The notes beneath the pieces are model-generated. The model did not search any database and was not told where the DNA came from. It worked only from the letters and a program-made list of their open reading frames with translations. A program made the position numbers and the translations under genes. A stretch of DNA of 64,000 nt from Nansenia antarctica (Eukaryota > Chordata > Actinopteri > Argentiniformes > Microstomatidae): assembly GCA_963989245.1 (NCBI GenBank), contig OZ022341.1, positions 56,623,128 through 56,687,127 of the forward strand, given 5' to 3'. Positions 1 to 14,700 of this stretch are shown here, one piece after another (the stretch's first letter is position 1; the number at the start of each line of letters is the position of its first letter).

Positions 1-260
1 GTGCACCTCCGGGGGAAGTCGTAGGCAGGGGGCATGCAGGGCCATATTGCATGTGCCACAGTCACATTGGCATTCACTGCCTCAGGACCAAGCCACAGAT
101 ATGCAGACGTGGTTTTGATTTTCCCATCCCACAAGGCCACGTCAGTAACAACTGAGTGTTTAGCTCCTGGCAGAACAGTAACACCTATGATCCACACAAA
201 TGATCCTAGACTGAGGAAGACTCCATGACCCAAGTAGAACAAGCCATCACTGTAGTAGTA
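1..260. other. Left edge, non-coding
   Basis: No supported coding frame or repeat family seen; leads into a TG-rich tract. Confidence 0.5.
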
Positions 261-450
261 GTATGTGTGTGAGTGAGTTCATGTGTCAGTTTGTGCACGT
301 GTGTGTGCGCGCGAGTGCATGTGTCAGTTTGTGTACATGGACGTGTGTGTCTGTGTAGAGTGTGTGTGTGCACGTGCACGTGCATGCCTGTATGTGTGTG
401 TGTGTGTGTGTGTGCGTGTGCTTGTGCATGCCTGTGTGTGTGTGTGCGTT
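261..450. repeat. Imperfect (TG)n microsatellite
   Basis: Long TG-rich run broken by CA, TT and GC interruptions, so probably old. The short frames it opens on both strands are artefacts of the repeat. Confidence 0.9.
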
Positions 451-2089
451 ATTATGCTTTAACGTCATGCCTCCAGACAATACCTTCAGTGTAATGAGCT
501 GTGCCAGTAGGAGGGCCTTGGATGCCTGCTGGATGCTTATCTCATGTGTGGGCTGCCACTGTGACTGGGACACCACGCACCAAGAGAGGAGGCTGACGGA
601 TGATGTACAGTACAGTGCCTCAGAACACGCCATCTGCATGCCAGGGGTTAGGCACAGGGCATCAATGGAGGCCTTATAGGCTCCAGAGAGAGGAGTTCAG
701 ACACCTGGCACTCAGAGCAGAGTCACTGGTGGAGCAGGGGAATAAAAAAAGTGTAGACAGGAAAGTCCAGCACACTATGCATACCAATGATACATCTGAT
801 CACATGTGAGATACAGCCTTATGTGGATGAATAATCATCAATCGTCATTTTCCAAGTTGCATGTGGACAAAACGTGCTAAGTAAAGCTTCGACCTTGAAA
901 CGAGAACCGAAAACAATAAATCAAGTTGTGTACGCATGTGTTATTGTTTCCATTAATGTTTGCGCAACTGATATCAAATGCAGTTGCTATTGTTGTCTAG
1001 AGGCCAGAATTCTTCACTTCCCTTTTCCACCCTACACAAACGGTTTTTAATAGCTAACAACTTCACAGCATCTCTTCGCCATTTCTCCTTTCGTCAGGAG
1101 AACTCTCACACTCAACATGTGTGCAACCTGTGACATCATCGATGCTCCTACCAATGCAACTCTCCCCCTGACCCCCTGAAGGGTCACCTGCATTCATCTA
1201 CCAATAGCTGTCAACTCTCGTTCCCCTGCCTGATGGGAGTATGGTCACATAATCAGTTCCGTCATCACTGGAGGACATCATTAGCCACGCATGGCTGAAC
1301 CTCTATGGCCATGCAGCTCCATACTGGATCTCCAGTCTCTAACAACTGCGGTTCCTCTATGACCCCCGTGCTCCCCAGGGCCCCAGGAGCCCTAAGCACA
1401 TTAGCACATAACCCACAGAAACCGCTGGCTCACTCTTTTGCCATGATGCGGCCCGTCAGACCGGAATTAAAAGCATTTGTGTTTGGGGGACTGACTGCAG
1501 TGGCAGTGTAGCAGCAGCATGGTGTGCTGAGCCATTTCACTGTGCCTGAGCATCCCAGGCTGAGAGACACTTAAGAGAGTAGTCAGGGAGGGTAGTACAA
1601 AGGGACTCCTCAAATGAGGAGGAGGTCTCTACGGTTGGGTGTTTTTCTTATGCACAAGAAGCAGAGTGTCTCTGAGGAAAAACACATTGCCTAGAACAAG
1701 GCTGCTTTTTTGGAGAGCCAGTGAAATGCAGAGGTGCTTAACTGGAAGGTAATTGTACATTAACATTTCAACAGTGCAGTGGCAGGCTTTCTTCTTCTGC
1801 AGGGAATTCATATGTCAGCAGAGCAGAGGAGTTAAGCCTCAGTTTATTCACAAGACAACAAGGCATCTGACTAGAATATTCAAAGACATATAGTTAATCA
1901 TAGACTATGCTTGTAAGGAGGCAACACCCCTTAAAAAGCAGTGTACTGTTTCATAATACAATGATGATAGTAATTTATTTTCTTGTTAGAGTATTTTCCT
2001 TGAGATGTGCAATCCGTTGCAAATCAATCAAGCAATCTAACAAGAAATGTAATTATAATGGTTTCGAGTAGGCTACTCGAAAAGATATG

Positions 2090-2122
<33 letters not shown>

Positions 2123-5100
2123 TGTGTGTGTGTGTGTTGCTTGGCAGCCACTCATGCAAGGAAGTGGGGTTCAAAGCATGTGAGCGGAGTTGAGAGAGGC
2201 TCCCTTACTCCACGTCCTCTCTCACGCTCCGCTCCAAAAAACGTTCACTGCTCAAAGTTTTTTTGGATTTGATTCAAACAATCATTTAACGCATTAAACA
2301 AACATCGACATCTAGGCTTAAGTAATTATCATATTTGTTTTAAAGTAATGAGAAAACAGACCATTTGCTTAGAAATAAATGTGAAAGTGACACTGGTCAC
2401 CCTGGAGTGAAGGCCGACACTCAATGTTTTGAATACCTGCTCCACGCTTTGGTAAAATGACGCCTGTTCCGCTCACTTCTTTTGGTCTGGTTACAGTAGA
2501 GACTAGTAAAATAGTTCTCTAACATTAAATTACATTCAACATCTAGGAATATAAAAGTGAATTCATTACGTCTGTCAAAATGAATTATGTTATGCATCTA
2601 ATTCTCCTCAATGATTAGGGTACATTGAGTTACAAATGGAATGCTAAAAGACAATTCATATGATGAATATGCTAGTCTAATTACATTTGCTACCGTCTTA
2701 GGGCGACATTTCCTCTGTATTTCCATTTCTGTATATGTATAACCCACATCTTCATCGAGGAACTGCTATTCTTGGACAGAGATGTGCAATAATCAAATGA
2801 AAATTAACATTAGTCTCTGCTACACAAAGGCTTGTTGTTAGTTGGTGCTCTCTCTTTTTAGCCACCTCACAATCACGGTGTTTACTGGCAAACTGATTCT
2901 GAAACTGCCCACATCAGTATTTAGAGGAAGCACTTCTATCAGGGTTCCCTTTTCTTGTTTCCAGCCTCTGCTTGAGATCTGCAGGAAACCCAATCACTGT
3001 GAGTGGTCACATGTTGCTACGGTAGGTGGTGATGGTTCATGTAACAGCATTCTAAAACTGTCCGTCTAAACATTCAGTGTGATACTCATGTATTAAACTG
3101 CCCAGGCTTACCTTCTTGGTAAACCACTTCAGCCTAAACCTCAAGGAACATGAACATGCTCCAGTAGAATCCTGATTCTACTTAATGCACACAATGAAAA
3201 GCATTGGATTTCACAGGCCAAAAGAAGTGCAAGATCATTAGACAGTGACTGTTAGCAGTGATTCTCAAATCTCAACAAGTGTGCACATGAGTTCATACTG
3301 TAGAGGTGAGAGAGAAGTTGGAGAAGACTTTCCTGTTCTTCAACTGGAAGTAACTGCAAGGGCTGGTGGGTTTGTCTCCAGCTGTGCGCCATATAATGAG
3401 AGGCAATTACTCTGTATGACAAGTGAACATTACGTCCCACGCCACCACACCGGCGTCAGAGCTGAGCCAGTTTACTTTGGGAGAGAGAAGAGCGCAGTAG
3501 AACATTACCAGTGAATCACGGGCTCAGACAGACTGGTCCCACAGCTGAGGACTTCTTATCACAGCACAGTTAATCAGAGGACCAATCATAGAGAGTTATA
3601 GATATGTGGGGACTTGGCCAAGTTAGATTCAAGCTGCTTTAACTAACACAGTGTGAGTTTGATCTGTCCCACACTCTGTCCTATCTGGAGACAAACAGCA
3701 GAGAAGATTACAAGCACTTTGTACTAATACTCTCTGTTTGTTCGACTATGAACACAAACCAGAAATATATAACTAATTTTTAACTACCATGTTGAGTTCA
3801 TAAAATGGCCTTATGCAAACAGTTGGCCAATTGATGCTATCGACTGTTAGAAAAATGTTTTGGTAAGCTCAGCTGATTGCAAAATCACTGTTTGACATAA
3901 AACTGAACAAACAGCAACAAACCTGAAAGGGCTAGAGGGACTTATGCTTTGTTTCAATATTTTCTGACAACATTCTTGGCCTCATTTGCTGCAAGTGATC
4001 CATGACTGAGGGTGTTAAAAGCTTTCATCTTAACCATCACGGCCAAAAGAGAAAAAGGTCTGAGGAACCATCATGTCATGCAAAGCTGGCTAAACAAATA
4101 CACACTGAGAGGCCATTTCGAGTGGAGCAACACCAATATCCATAGTAAAAGAGTAAAAGAGGATCGGGTAGCAGCTACAGTTGTATATTTCTGAGCTTCT
4201 CAGTCATCAGTTATCCCCTATTTACATTAATGCCATAAAGTCTTGTCCTAACTTGTAGCAGTTGCCTCATCTTTTTCAGTGACTGATCTGTCACATTTCA
4301 TAAGTCTGTTACTTCTAAAGTGATTCTACTAAGTATCCTGATCCTACGCACAACATGTCAAATGGTGTTATTCATCTTCTGTTACCAGCTTAGGATGGTG
4401 CTCTGAATTATGTTCTAAACTGGAGACCTGAACTTTGACCTCTAACCTGAGGCTGAAACGATACTGAAGGTGCAGTCATGGACTGGTGAGATGATACAGT
4501 CCCTGGAACAGTGATTCAAAGAATGCATAATGCTTTATGGTTTGTATCTGGTGAGGATCCATGCAGAAGAAATTCTATTATGCTTTAAGAATTTGTATTA
4601 CGCTGTGTACATTTAATCAAGCACTGCATTCATGATTAGGTTAGCTGTGAAGTAATAAACAAAGCATTAACAGAGAACAAAATCATTACTATACACAAGG
4701 GGCAATCACCACTAAATGATGTCTGCTCATTTTAACACAATCTATTTTGTCTGAGCTAATTCTGTAATCTTGGCTGTAGCAGAACAGCATTGCACCAACC
4801 TCTCAATCAACCTTTCAATCACTGCCATAATTATTTCATATCTTATTGTCATTATTGCACATACATAATAAATGAATGATGCAATTAACAAGAGACAGAT
4901 TTTTTTTCACCTCAACAAGATAATTACATTCTATGAGGCCTACTCTGGACCTTGTAGCCAGAGGGGACAGGAATGCACTTTCGATAAGAAAATCTAAATG
5001 TTTATTTGAAAAATAGTAGTTCAGGCTCAAAACCCCTCTTGGAAAAATGGAGTTGCTTCTAATGAATAGGTTAATTAATCAATTAGCCTAGGGGCCTATT

Positions 5101-5992
5101 CCCAACCACTGGCTGTCAAATCAAATAGCTTTTCGAAAGGCTACATAGTACTAGAGCACTAACGTGTATGGATAGAGGGAGAGCAGCCTGCAGGAGACAG
5201 CAAAGTCACTACTGACATTACAGTTTGGATGCCCAAGCTGTGAGACAGGTGCTTGGGAATCATTGGATGCGCCTGCAGCTGATGTAGCTGATTAGGTTGC
5301 TCACCTCACCTGACATTGAGAGACATTGTGCATTTCTACAGTACCACATCAAACTTAGCAAACCATCTCCTAAACGTCCTGTGCTTTCGCTAAAAAAAGT
5401 GAACTTCTGTTTTGCAGGGATGGCAGTACAATTCATGATTATTTTTCAATATTATCGACCTAATATAGTAATACAAACAATACAACAACTTTGACATCAA
5501 ACCAAGTCAATCTAACAGGAATACCCACACTGCACCTGGATTGAGCAGATAATTAGGGTCCTGGGAGGGGGCTGGATCCGTGGGAAGGCTTCATCAGAGC
5601 CAGTCTCCTGCTTTAAACATAGCAGGTCAAGGTGTGTCTGCTTCCTGATCTCACACTATCCAATATATAGCTCCTATATCACATTGTTAATTGGTGTAGT
5701 TCTGAATTGAAGATGTCATTATCCAAGCATACTGATAAAGTCTGAGAGCTGGGGTCCAATACAGCCTGTCATGTCCACCGGGATATCGCCCAGTTCTTCT
5801 TACTGCATGGTAATGGTCTAGCCTAGAAACCTCACTGATGAGCAATGACTGAGGAGTTTTCTCTTTGATTATATCCATGTCCTAGTAACCAACTGACCAT
5901 CCTTGAAAAATGGGCCACTAGCCACAAATAGCTTAGGAGTTAAGGCATAGCATATTGAGGCTAGACAAAAGTATCACTTGCTATAATAATAT

Positions 5993-5995
<3 letters not shown>
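451..5995. other. Intergenic, no gene recognised
   Basis: About 5.5 kb of mostly unique sequence. The only clear feature is a (TG)n array at 2089-2138. Reading frames are short and have no recognisable domain or splice context. Conserved enhancers cannot be judged without comparison to other fish. Confidence 0.5.
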
Positions 5996-6030
<35 letters not shown>

Positions 6031-6500
6031 CATGTGTGTGTTTTTTCTGTGTGTGAAATCAAGCTATAAAGTTTTTTATAGCCGAGGTAAACCATCTCAC
6101 TCCCAATAGATGAGTGACTAAAACCAAAGAATACTTAGCTCCTTTCATGTGCCACAGCAGGGGTGGAGGGACAAATCTGCCAACTTCAGAAGCTCCTTGT
6201 GAACAAAAGACAAGTTTAAAGGAATTCTGATGTTGAGTGTTGCTGCAGCTGTTGTGTTCACCTTGTATCCCCCTGTGCTTCTGGGGCCTGGTGGACATCA
6301 CAAGAGGAAAATGGAAGGGGGCAAAGCTTCTCTATTCACATTCTTTCAGGAAGAGAAACCTACCATCTGCAATGTCTCCTCAAATTCTCACTGCGTCATT
6401 GAATGCATTGATAACTCAGGACAAAACTGCACAATGTAGAGTCACAAAAACAGCAACCTGAATGTCTACTAATTTAGTTTTTTGTGTCTAATCCCTCTTA

Positions 6501-6559
<59 letters not shown>
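5996..6559. repeat. Two (TG)n microsatellites
   Basis: (TG)n at about 5996-6042, and a longer, almost uninterrupted (TG)n at 6502-6559 ending in GAGAGAG. The segment between (6043-6501) is unremarkable. Confidence 0.9.
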
Positions 6560-6566
<7 letters not shown>

Positions 6567-6597
6567 TTAATTTATAGATACCAATTTGATGTCTCTG

Positions 6598-7278
6598 CAT
6601 GCAATTTGAAGATAGTTACAGAGCCATTGCGAAATGCCATAGCACAATGAATGGAAGTCTACAGGAACAACTAGCTAGCTCCTCTCAAAAGCATAGACCT
6701 TCTAACTACTCCAAAGCTAGGTGGTTAGCAGTTTGTACTCTATATATTTTATTAGATATACAATCTATATGAAATTATAATATTTAAACTATAGTCGTTT
6801 TAATTAAAAGCAGTTATTAACTATATTTAAAAGGTTTTCTGTAATAGATTATTTATTTATTTTAATATTCATTGGCTGTGATGGTGGGTGTAAGGGTAGG
6901 CAAATGGTAAATGGACTGACTTATATAGCGCCTTATTCCAAAGCACTTTACAATGGCCTCTCATTCTCCCATTCACACACACATTCATACACAAATGGCG
7001 GCAAGCTACCACGCAAGGCGCCGGCCCGCTCATTGGGGTTCAGTGTCTTGCCCAAGGACACCTCGACATGTGGCCAGCCGGGGATTGAACCGCAGATCTG
7101 CTGACCTTGTGATCATTAGACGCAGGCTCTACCTCCTGCGCCACAGCTGTCCCTCAAGTCAACTGTTAGAAGATATAATTGAACTGCTTTTGAGAGGAGC
7201 TAGCTGGTTGTTCTTCTAGACTTCCATTGCGCTAAGGCATTTTGCAATGGCTCCTTAACAATCTTCAAACTGCACACA
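6598..7278. mobile_element. Fold-back (long inverted repeat) element carrying a SINE
   Basis: The left arm, about 6601-6693, is an imperfect reverse complement of the right arm, about 7185-7272. Landmarks include GAGCCATTGCGAAATGCC against GGCATTTTGCAATGGCTC, and AGCTAGCTCCTCTCAAAAGC against GCTTTTGAGAGGAGCTAGCT. The arms of about 90 bp enclose an AT-rich core and a tRNA-derived SINE. No transposase frame, so non-autonomous. Confidence 0.75.
6902..7155 (-). mobile_element. tRNA-derived SINE
   Basis: On the minus strand a pol III A box TGGCGCAGGAGGTAGAGCC (7125-7143) is followed by a B box GGTTCAATCCCCGG (7078-7092), then a body ending in the tail sequence read on plus as GACTTATATAGCGCC. A second copy lies at 49500-52010, split by a hAT element. 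Inserted between the arms of the fold-back element. Confidence 0.75.
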
Positions 7279-7280
7279 GA

Positions 7281-8637
7281 TGGCGCTTTTCCATCAGCAG
7301 CCCAGCCCGGTTCGCGTCAGGTCGGTTCAGCCCGCTTTGGCCCGCTTTTGATCAGTTCTGGTTTTCCACTATACACAACAGACCCGGAAATAGTAGGAGG
7401 AGTAGGCGATAGTAGGCGGAGTTACGCGTCATAACAGCGCGCCATGGTGGTGACGTATATTTTCACGAGACACAACACAGCCACAACAACATGAAGACAT
7501 GGAGGAACTTGCAGCTATCGTATACTTTTCCCTCGGCATGTGGTATATTATTAACCGTGATTTTTTGGGAGAGAAAGAGAGAGAGGAAGCTATGTACACA
7601 TAATAAAGTCATGTTTTTTGAACCCTTAAAACCACTGCCTTCACTTGTCTGCTTTATGAACTGTAGTATAATTGTGTGCCGTGTTATTCACGGACAAACA
7701 CGGTGCCCTTTGCGGGTTAATAACTTCGGTTTACCGTGGGTTAGGATAACAATTCAAACGTGTCCGGATAGAGGAGAAGACAGGGAATCCAAAACCATTT
7801 GAATGGTGTCGATCCTACTCTCCTATCACCGTCGACACAGCGCGGAGCGAATTCCCTGTTAAAACGATTCTCTCCCCCCGCTGTCAACGGGAGTTGCACC
7901 AGCATGGCGCGGTGCTGCACTCTCTCTCTTTCGGGCTAAACTGTGCAGTGTAGCCGGCGTCCTGGTTCCTCCAGCAACCGGACACTTCCATAAATAATCT
8001 GGAAGTCAACGGGACTTTCAACCAGCAGCAAGTGGTGCTGCGAGCAGCAGCGGCCGGGTGAACTCCCGGTTCATTTAGTTTACGGTTAAAAGCATAACTT
8101 CTCGGGGTGTCAGCGCGGTGGTTAAGGGCTCAAAATGACCGTAGACCGATGGTGAAGTTAGCAAAGGAGTATTGTGTTTCTACCACATTCATAGCCGGTG
8201 TTATTCGCGGGCAAAGACGGTGCATAATAGCGATTTTTGTGTTATGGTTGTTGTAAGTTCTATGATGCATTGAAATGACATTAAACTAAGATAATACGAT
8301 GGTCAGCATAATTTTTCTAATCTTTATTAATAAGCTATTACAGAAACTGTAGTGACATTTTCCAAGAGCGAATGTGGTATTTCAAGATGGCGGTTAGTGA
8401 AGAAATCTATGAACATGGGATGACGATTTCCATTGACCAATCAACGGTGTGCAGCGTCACGTCACACGCAGCCTGGCAAAAAGATCCGGATCTAAAAATG
8501 TAGACCCTGGTATCGAAGGGTAGCTAAAGAAGCGACCTGACCCGACCTGACCCGACCCGGGCCGACATATGGAAAAGCGCCAAAGAAGCAGGCCAGCCCG
8601 GGCTGGCCCGGCCTGGCCCTGTAATGGAAAAGCGCCA
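7281..8637. mobile_element. Non-autonomous Harbinger/CACTA-like DNA transposon, 1357 bp
   Basis: Perfect 14-bp terminal inverted repeats: TGGCGCTTTTCCAT at 7281-7294 and ATGGAAAAGCGCCA at 8624-8637. A 3-bp target duplication AGA lies at 7278-7280 and 8638-8640. A second copy of the right end occurs at 8572-8585, so the right end has an internal duplication. The interior is GC-rich for this window and has no recognisable transposase. The 3-bp duplication fits PIF/Harbinger or CACTA, which I cannot separate. Confidence 0.75.
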
Positions 8638-8640
8638 AGA

Positions 8641-9530
8641 GACATAAACATGGACAAATTAATTGCCAAAATGTATCCCAAGTATCCCATTACGGCTTTT
8701 TTCCATTTTCTTTTAAAATGACAAGAAATAGAGAGAGAGACTGGGAGCATTCCTACCTAGTGGATAAAAATTAATGTTGGGGGGATTATATAGCTCCAAA
8801 GTGGCTGAACTGTGGCTGTTTGTTAGGGGAAAGAGAGCACAACTGATGATGACAAAACACTTCTTAGAAATTCTGACAGATGCCGAAATTATTAATGAAT
8901 CAAGCTGAAAATAACTCTCTGTTCAATGTTTTAATACTGCCTTCTGTGCAATTGGCCCATAATCCAGTATGACAAGGTCCTATTTAGTTAAAATCATTAA
9001 GACGGAAAGAAAGCCAAAACCAAACAAAGAGCTCTTCGAAATGGATCCTCTGTCTATTCAAGCCGGTTAATTTGAGCAGTGCCACTGGTCCCCTAACACC
9101 AATACATAGACTACTTCGAAAGGAAACAACTTATAGACAAAGAGGGCTGAGTGTAACAGAATAGCTCCTACAAGCTCTTAGTCTCCTTGCATTGTTAGTT
9201 CTTCTGGGCACTAGCGACAGTGGCACTAAGGTTAGACAGACCTGTTCACAGAGAATTGAGAGGCTGGCAGAGAGAAGACATAATCAAAGCTGTATTTGTG
9301 AGGTGGACCAAGAACCAGTGCTGGTCCATTTCCATGGGGTGGCCAGCATTTTCTTGTGATTAAACAGTAGCACTGGGATACCACCAAGTAGGTTTGGAGA
9401 GTTCTAAGCTTCAGCAACATGGAAAAAGCTTGCTGATCTTGAATGAAACTGCTAGGCATGGGAAGATAGAGTAACTGCTGTCAATCTTTGTCTCACAATA
9501 TGGAGGAAGAGGTAGGTAGGACTAAACAAA
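8641..9530. other. Intergenic, nothing recognised
   Basis: Unique sequence without a supported coding frame or repeat family. Confidence 0.45.
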
Positions 9531-9720
9531 CATCTCAGTGGTTGCCATCGCAGCCCTGTGAGTGGGAGGTCAACGGTTCAATCCCAGGCTGTGCTCAGCT
9601 CAGATCACATATCAGTCTAATATGATCATGGTATGACTCCCAGCCAGGGCCCAGGCTAGCAGGCGATGGGCTAGGGATATTACAATAAGGGTCTTAGCTG
9701 AAAAACCTGCTCCCTCTAAT
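9531..9720 (+). mobile_element. Possible tRNA-derived SINE remnant
   Basis: CTCAGTGGTTG (A-box-like, near 9535) is followed about 45 bp later by GGTTCAATCCCAGG (B-box-like, near 9575-9588), giving roughly tRNA spacing. The remainder resembles no other copy here. A chance match is possible. Confidence 0.35.
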
Positions 9721-10558
9721 TGAGCTCAATGAAGGAATAGAGACATTTTTCAGGACCCATGAAAGCAAGACGTTTTCATAAGCCAGTCACAGCCATAACA
9801 ATGTTTCCGTAATCACAGCCATCCTTAAGTTTTCCAGCTCTTAACACATCCCAGCGTTTGTGTGCCTCAGTTTCAACTCACTGTCCTGTATCTTCAGTAG
9901 GAGCACAGGGAGTGCAGCACCTCCCACTGTTTAGCATAATGTGTGTGCCGGCATCATCAAGACTTGAACAGATCCACTGCAACTTCTCTACCATGAGTAT
10001 ATTGAGTAGAAGCTAAAGCTCAGTGTAAGCTGACACAGAGCTGGATGAAAGACCTCACCAGGAACATTCATATTTGACTGAGAAGATTTCTTAGCAAAAT
10101 GTCTTTTTAGCATCCCCACAGAGGCACAGTGATTTGTTTTTTCTCCAGACACAATGTTGTAGATTCACCTGCCTTGGGTTGTTTACTAGACTCCCACAGT
10201 CACAGGTGTTCACAGAGTCTGTTTAGAGCTGTATCTCTGCTGTCAACATGGATTCATCAGCATCATTCCATGACAACCAGCACAGCATCTGATGGCTCCC
10301 GCAATGAAAACAAAACATCCCCAGTGACTTTAACCGTCAGTGTCAATGGGAGAGGCAGAAAGTAATCTCATTATCCACTGTTGAGTGACCTTGCAGTAGG
10401 GCTCCAATGACTAATGTCTGAGCCTGTGTAGAAATGTGACTTTTGGATGTGCCCTTCTTGCATGAGGGGTCTTGATGGGTGACTGGGTGAAGTTCACACA
10501 AAACACAAACGTCAACGATATGGAACAATCACAATAATAATGCTATTATTAATAATGC
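9721..10558. other. Intergenic, nothing recognised
   Basis: Unique sequence, no supported coding frame or repeat. Confidence 0.45.
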
Positions 10559-11735
<1,177 letters not shown>

Positions 11736-14700
11736 GTCATTTCTTTGATTCTGTTATTCTAAAACCAAGAAAGGTTGACCTTTGAAATGTGTTAATAATA
11801 AATGGTAAATGACGTAAATTACATTCAGAATATCTTCACAAAAATAAACAATCGTTAACATTGTTACAATTTGATTGTAGCCTACACTAAAATAACTGCC
11901 ACTTAGGAAGATGAGTCAAGTGTCAACAATGGCTGTCATCCATGTCTTTGTCTGTAACTCTATAGCATTTCAAATAGAATACAGAATGTGACGTGCTGAA
12001 CAAGTTGCCACCTGAAAAGACTTGGCAGTGAAAGTCATCGATACTACTAGCTTGTTTGAGTCTTCAATATCAGTTTCAGAAAAGGCTACAAACAGAGCAG
12101 CCATCAATTCTCTAAGGCTGCTAGACTGGAAAAGCTTGCTGGGAGGAGAGAATGGTAGCAGAGATGGAATATCAGACCGTTGACCCCAGGGGGAAGGGTG
12201 AAGGTCTCTTACAGAAAGTCTCATTGTGATTTCCACACTAGATTTACATGGAGAGAAAACAGGTGTGAACCAGTATACAGTGCTGAAATAATCTAGCATC
12301 ACATTATTGGGAATTCTATTTCACATGTTATTCATTGAAACTGATTGAACGAGACAGCTGCATAGCTTGCTAGCCTGTATTATCAGCTAGCATATGCTGA
12401 CTGTATCAAATGAAGCAGAGCATTAACTCTCATGCTGTAATTTGCGCATGAATGTTTTGACAGCTTCACGCTGTCCACACCGTTTGCAGTCCATGTAAGC
12501 AGTAAATGGTCCCAGATTAGTTACCCCTAATAAATGACTGTTACCAACACATTTCTAAGATTTGCTCCTCACCGAAGAACTAGATAAGAGAAATGGGGTA
12601 TCAGAAAACCACAAACTTGTGAGCAATAACACTTTAATGGTTTTCAAAAATGCAAGTTCAGAAGCTGGTGAGAAATTGGTTGTATTGATTTAATATCCAT
12701 CTCTCTTGACGCAAGAAGGCTATTATTCACAGCCTTAGTAACAAACAGGTAAAAGGGGTCGGTCTGCCTGTCTTGGAGAGTCTGTCTGGCAGCCATGGTG
12801 TGGCCATTCGCCATGTTACAAACTGCCGCAGCAGGTACCATGAGACAGAGTGGTGTTTGTCACCAGTGTTATCTGACACGAGCGGTGGCAGTTGGCAGGG
12901 TAGGTTTCACCCAGTGTAAATGTGAAGTGACAGTGTGTTATTGTGATAAGACTGAGACGGGCCAGTCTAATTCCATGGGGGGCCTGTTGGCTAGATAGAG
13001 CCAGAGTGTGGTGCTGGCCAACTTTGTAATGCGATCTGGGCCCAAATGGCCCACTTCGTTCGGGGTGAACAGTGAAAAAACGGCTGCTCCAGGAACAGTT
13101 AATATAGCCGTTTACAGCCCGACTCCACTGCTTTCCTGATAAATAGCTACTGATCAGTTTGTTTAATGCCATCATCATATGTTTTCCTTTTGTGTCAAAT
13201 AATGTATTTATGATTTGTATGCTAAATAAAGCAACCTCTTAGCAGTTGCTTACTATTTTGTATACATATCTTTGTATACATGTATTAATGGATATAAAAT
13301 GGGGATATACATCAATTATTATAATATTATATTACATTAATATTAAGTCCAATGTTAATAAGTGTACTGTATAATTACACAACTATTATTATTATTACAC
13401 TGTAATATCAAAGATGAAGTCAAGATCACTGACGGTGCAACTCAGCACGTGGGGAGAAAAAGAGAGAGGGAAAAAAAAACAGCCAACATGTCTGGCAGTG
13501 AATTGTGGGAGCATATGGCATGGGAGGGGAGGAGCAGCAGGGGTTATCTGTGAAGCTTAAAAGAGAAATGGACAAGAGAGAGGCTGAGTCTATCACTATC
13601 ACTGCTTCACAGTCCACTTCAGAGCAGGTCCGAAATTCTCCCCCTTTCAAGAGCCCACCAAAAACCATGATCGTCGAAAACCCGCCATATTGGAATTACA
13701 CAACAATTGTGTTTTTAAATTATTCCCCAACAAAATGGAGGACGGTGAATAACAGACGGAGAGTGATAGAGTGGGAGGGGGGCAATAACAATACGTGAGG
13801 GGTGCAGCCCACCATTTGCTGCTCTGCAGGTCAGGGAGCGATACCTCCCTCCCTCCCTCCCTCCCGCATCACTGGGGCATTGTGGAGCTGTTGCCATGGA
13901 GATATGGGTCAGAGCGCTGATGTGCAAGCACCCTGTGGATTTGAGGCTGGCAGTGGAGTGAAAACAGCCCAGGCTGGAGCCGACAGTAAACTCCAGCTGA
14001 ATCTAGGTCACTGGGATTCTCCAGAGCAGGGGCAGGCTACGACTGAGTTGTTCAAGTTGTTGGGGGGACATTGGGGGTAACTTGTGTGTGTGTGGGTGGG
14101 AGGGACATGTAAGATGGGGTTCAGGGAGGTGGGGTTGGTGGCTGGGAGCAAGGTGATGAAGAGTCTGGGTTCTGCTAAAGCAATTACACGTCTGTGTGGG
14201 TTATTGTTGACATTAAATGTACTGCTCAGTTTCAGGCCTTGAAAGTTAAGTGTAAGGTTATTCATAATAGTCTAGGGGACAAATGTATTTTTTTTGTTTA
14301 GTTTTTACAGGTACAGTATATACTGTATATGATAAGTTACAACTGCACGACTTTAATATTTATAGTCTTGTAGGTGTCTAAAACAAAAACCTGTGGCTCA
14401 CACACATTTTTTATTTATTTTCTCAACGCATATCAGAGACAATTCATTTGGCAAATGTGTGCATGAATGACAACAGCTACTTTAAAGCAAACAGGTGGTC
14501 ATAGCTTTCATGATGTTGATCATTAGATGCCATTCATAGATAGAGGTCATCATTTGCATGATTTGACATTTATATTTAAAAGCCACAAGCTTTTGCTTCA
14601 ACATATTCACAAGTTTTGGTCAATGCAACAACCATGGTAAGCCTGGTTCCAGATCTGTTGATGATGTTTTAGCCAACTCTGATGACAATCTTTTTTCAAG

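Noticed and set aside
7491..7802. 103-codon frame inside the Harbinger-like element
   Set aside because: No transposase, nuclease or Myb-like motif visible; the element appears non-autonomous.
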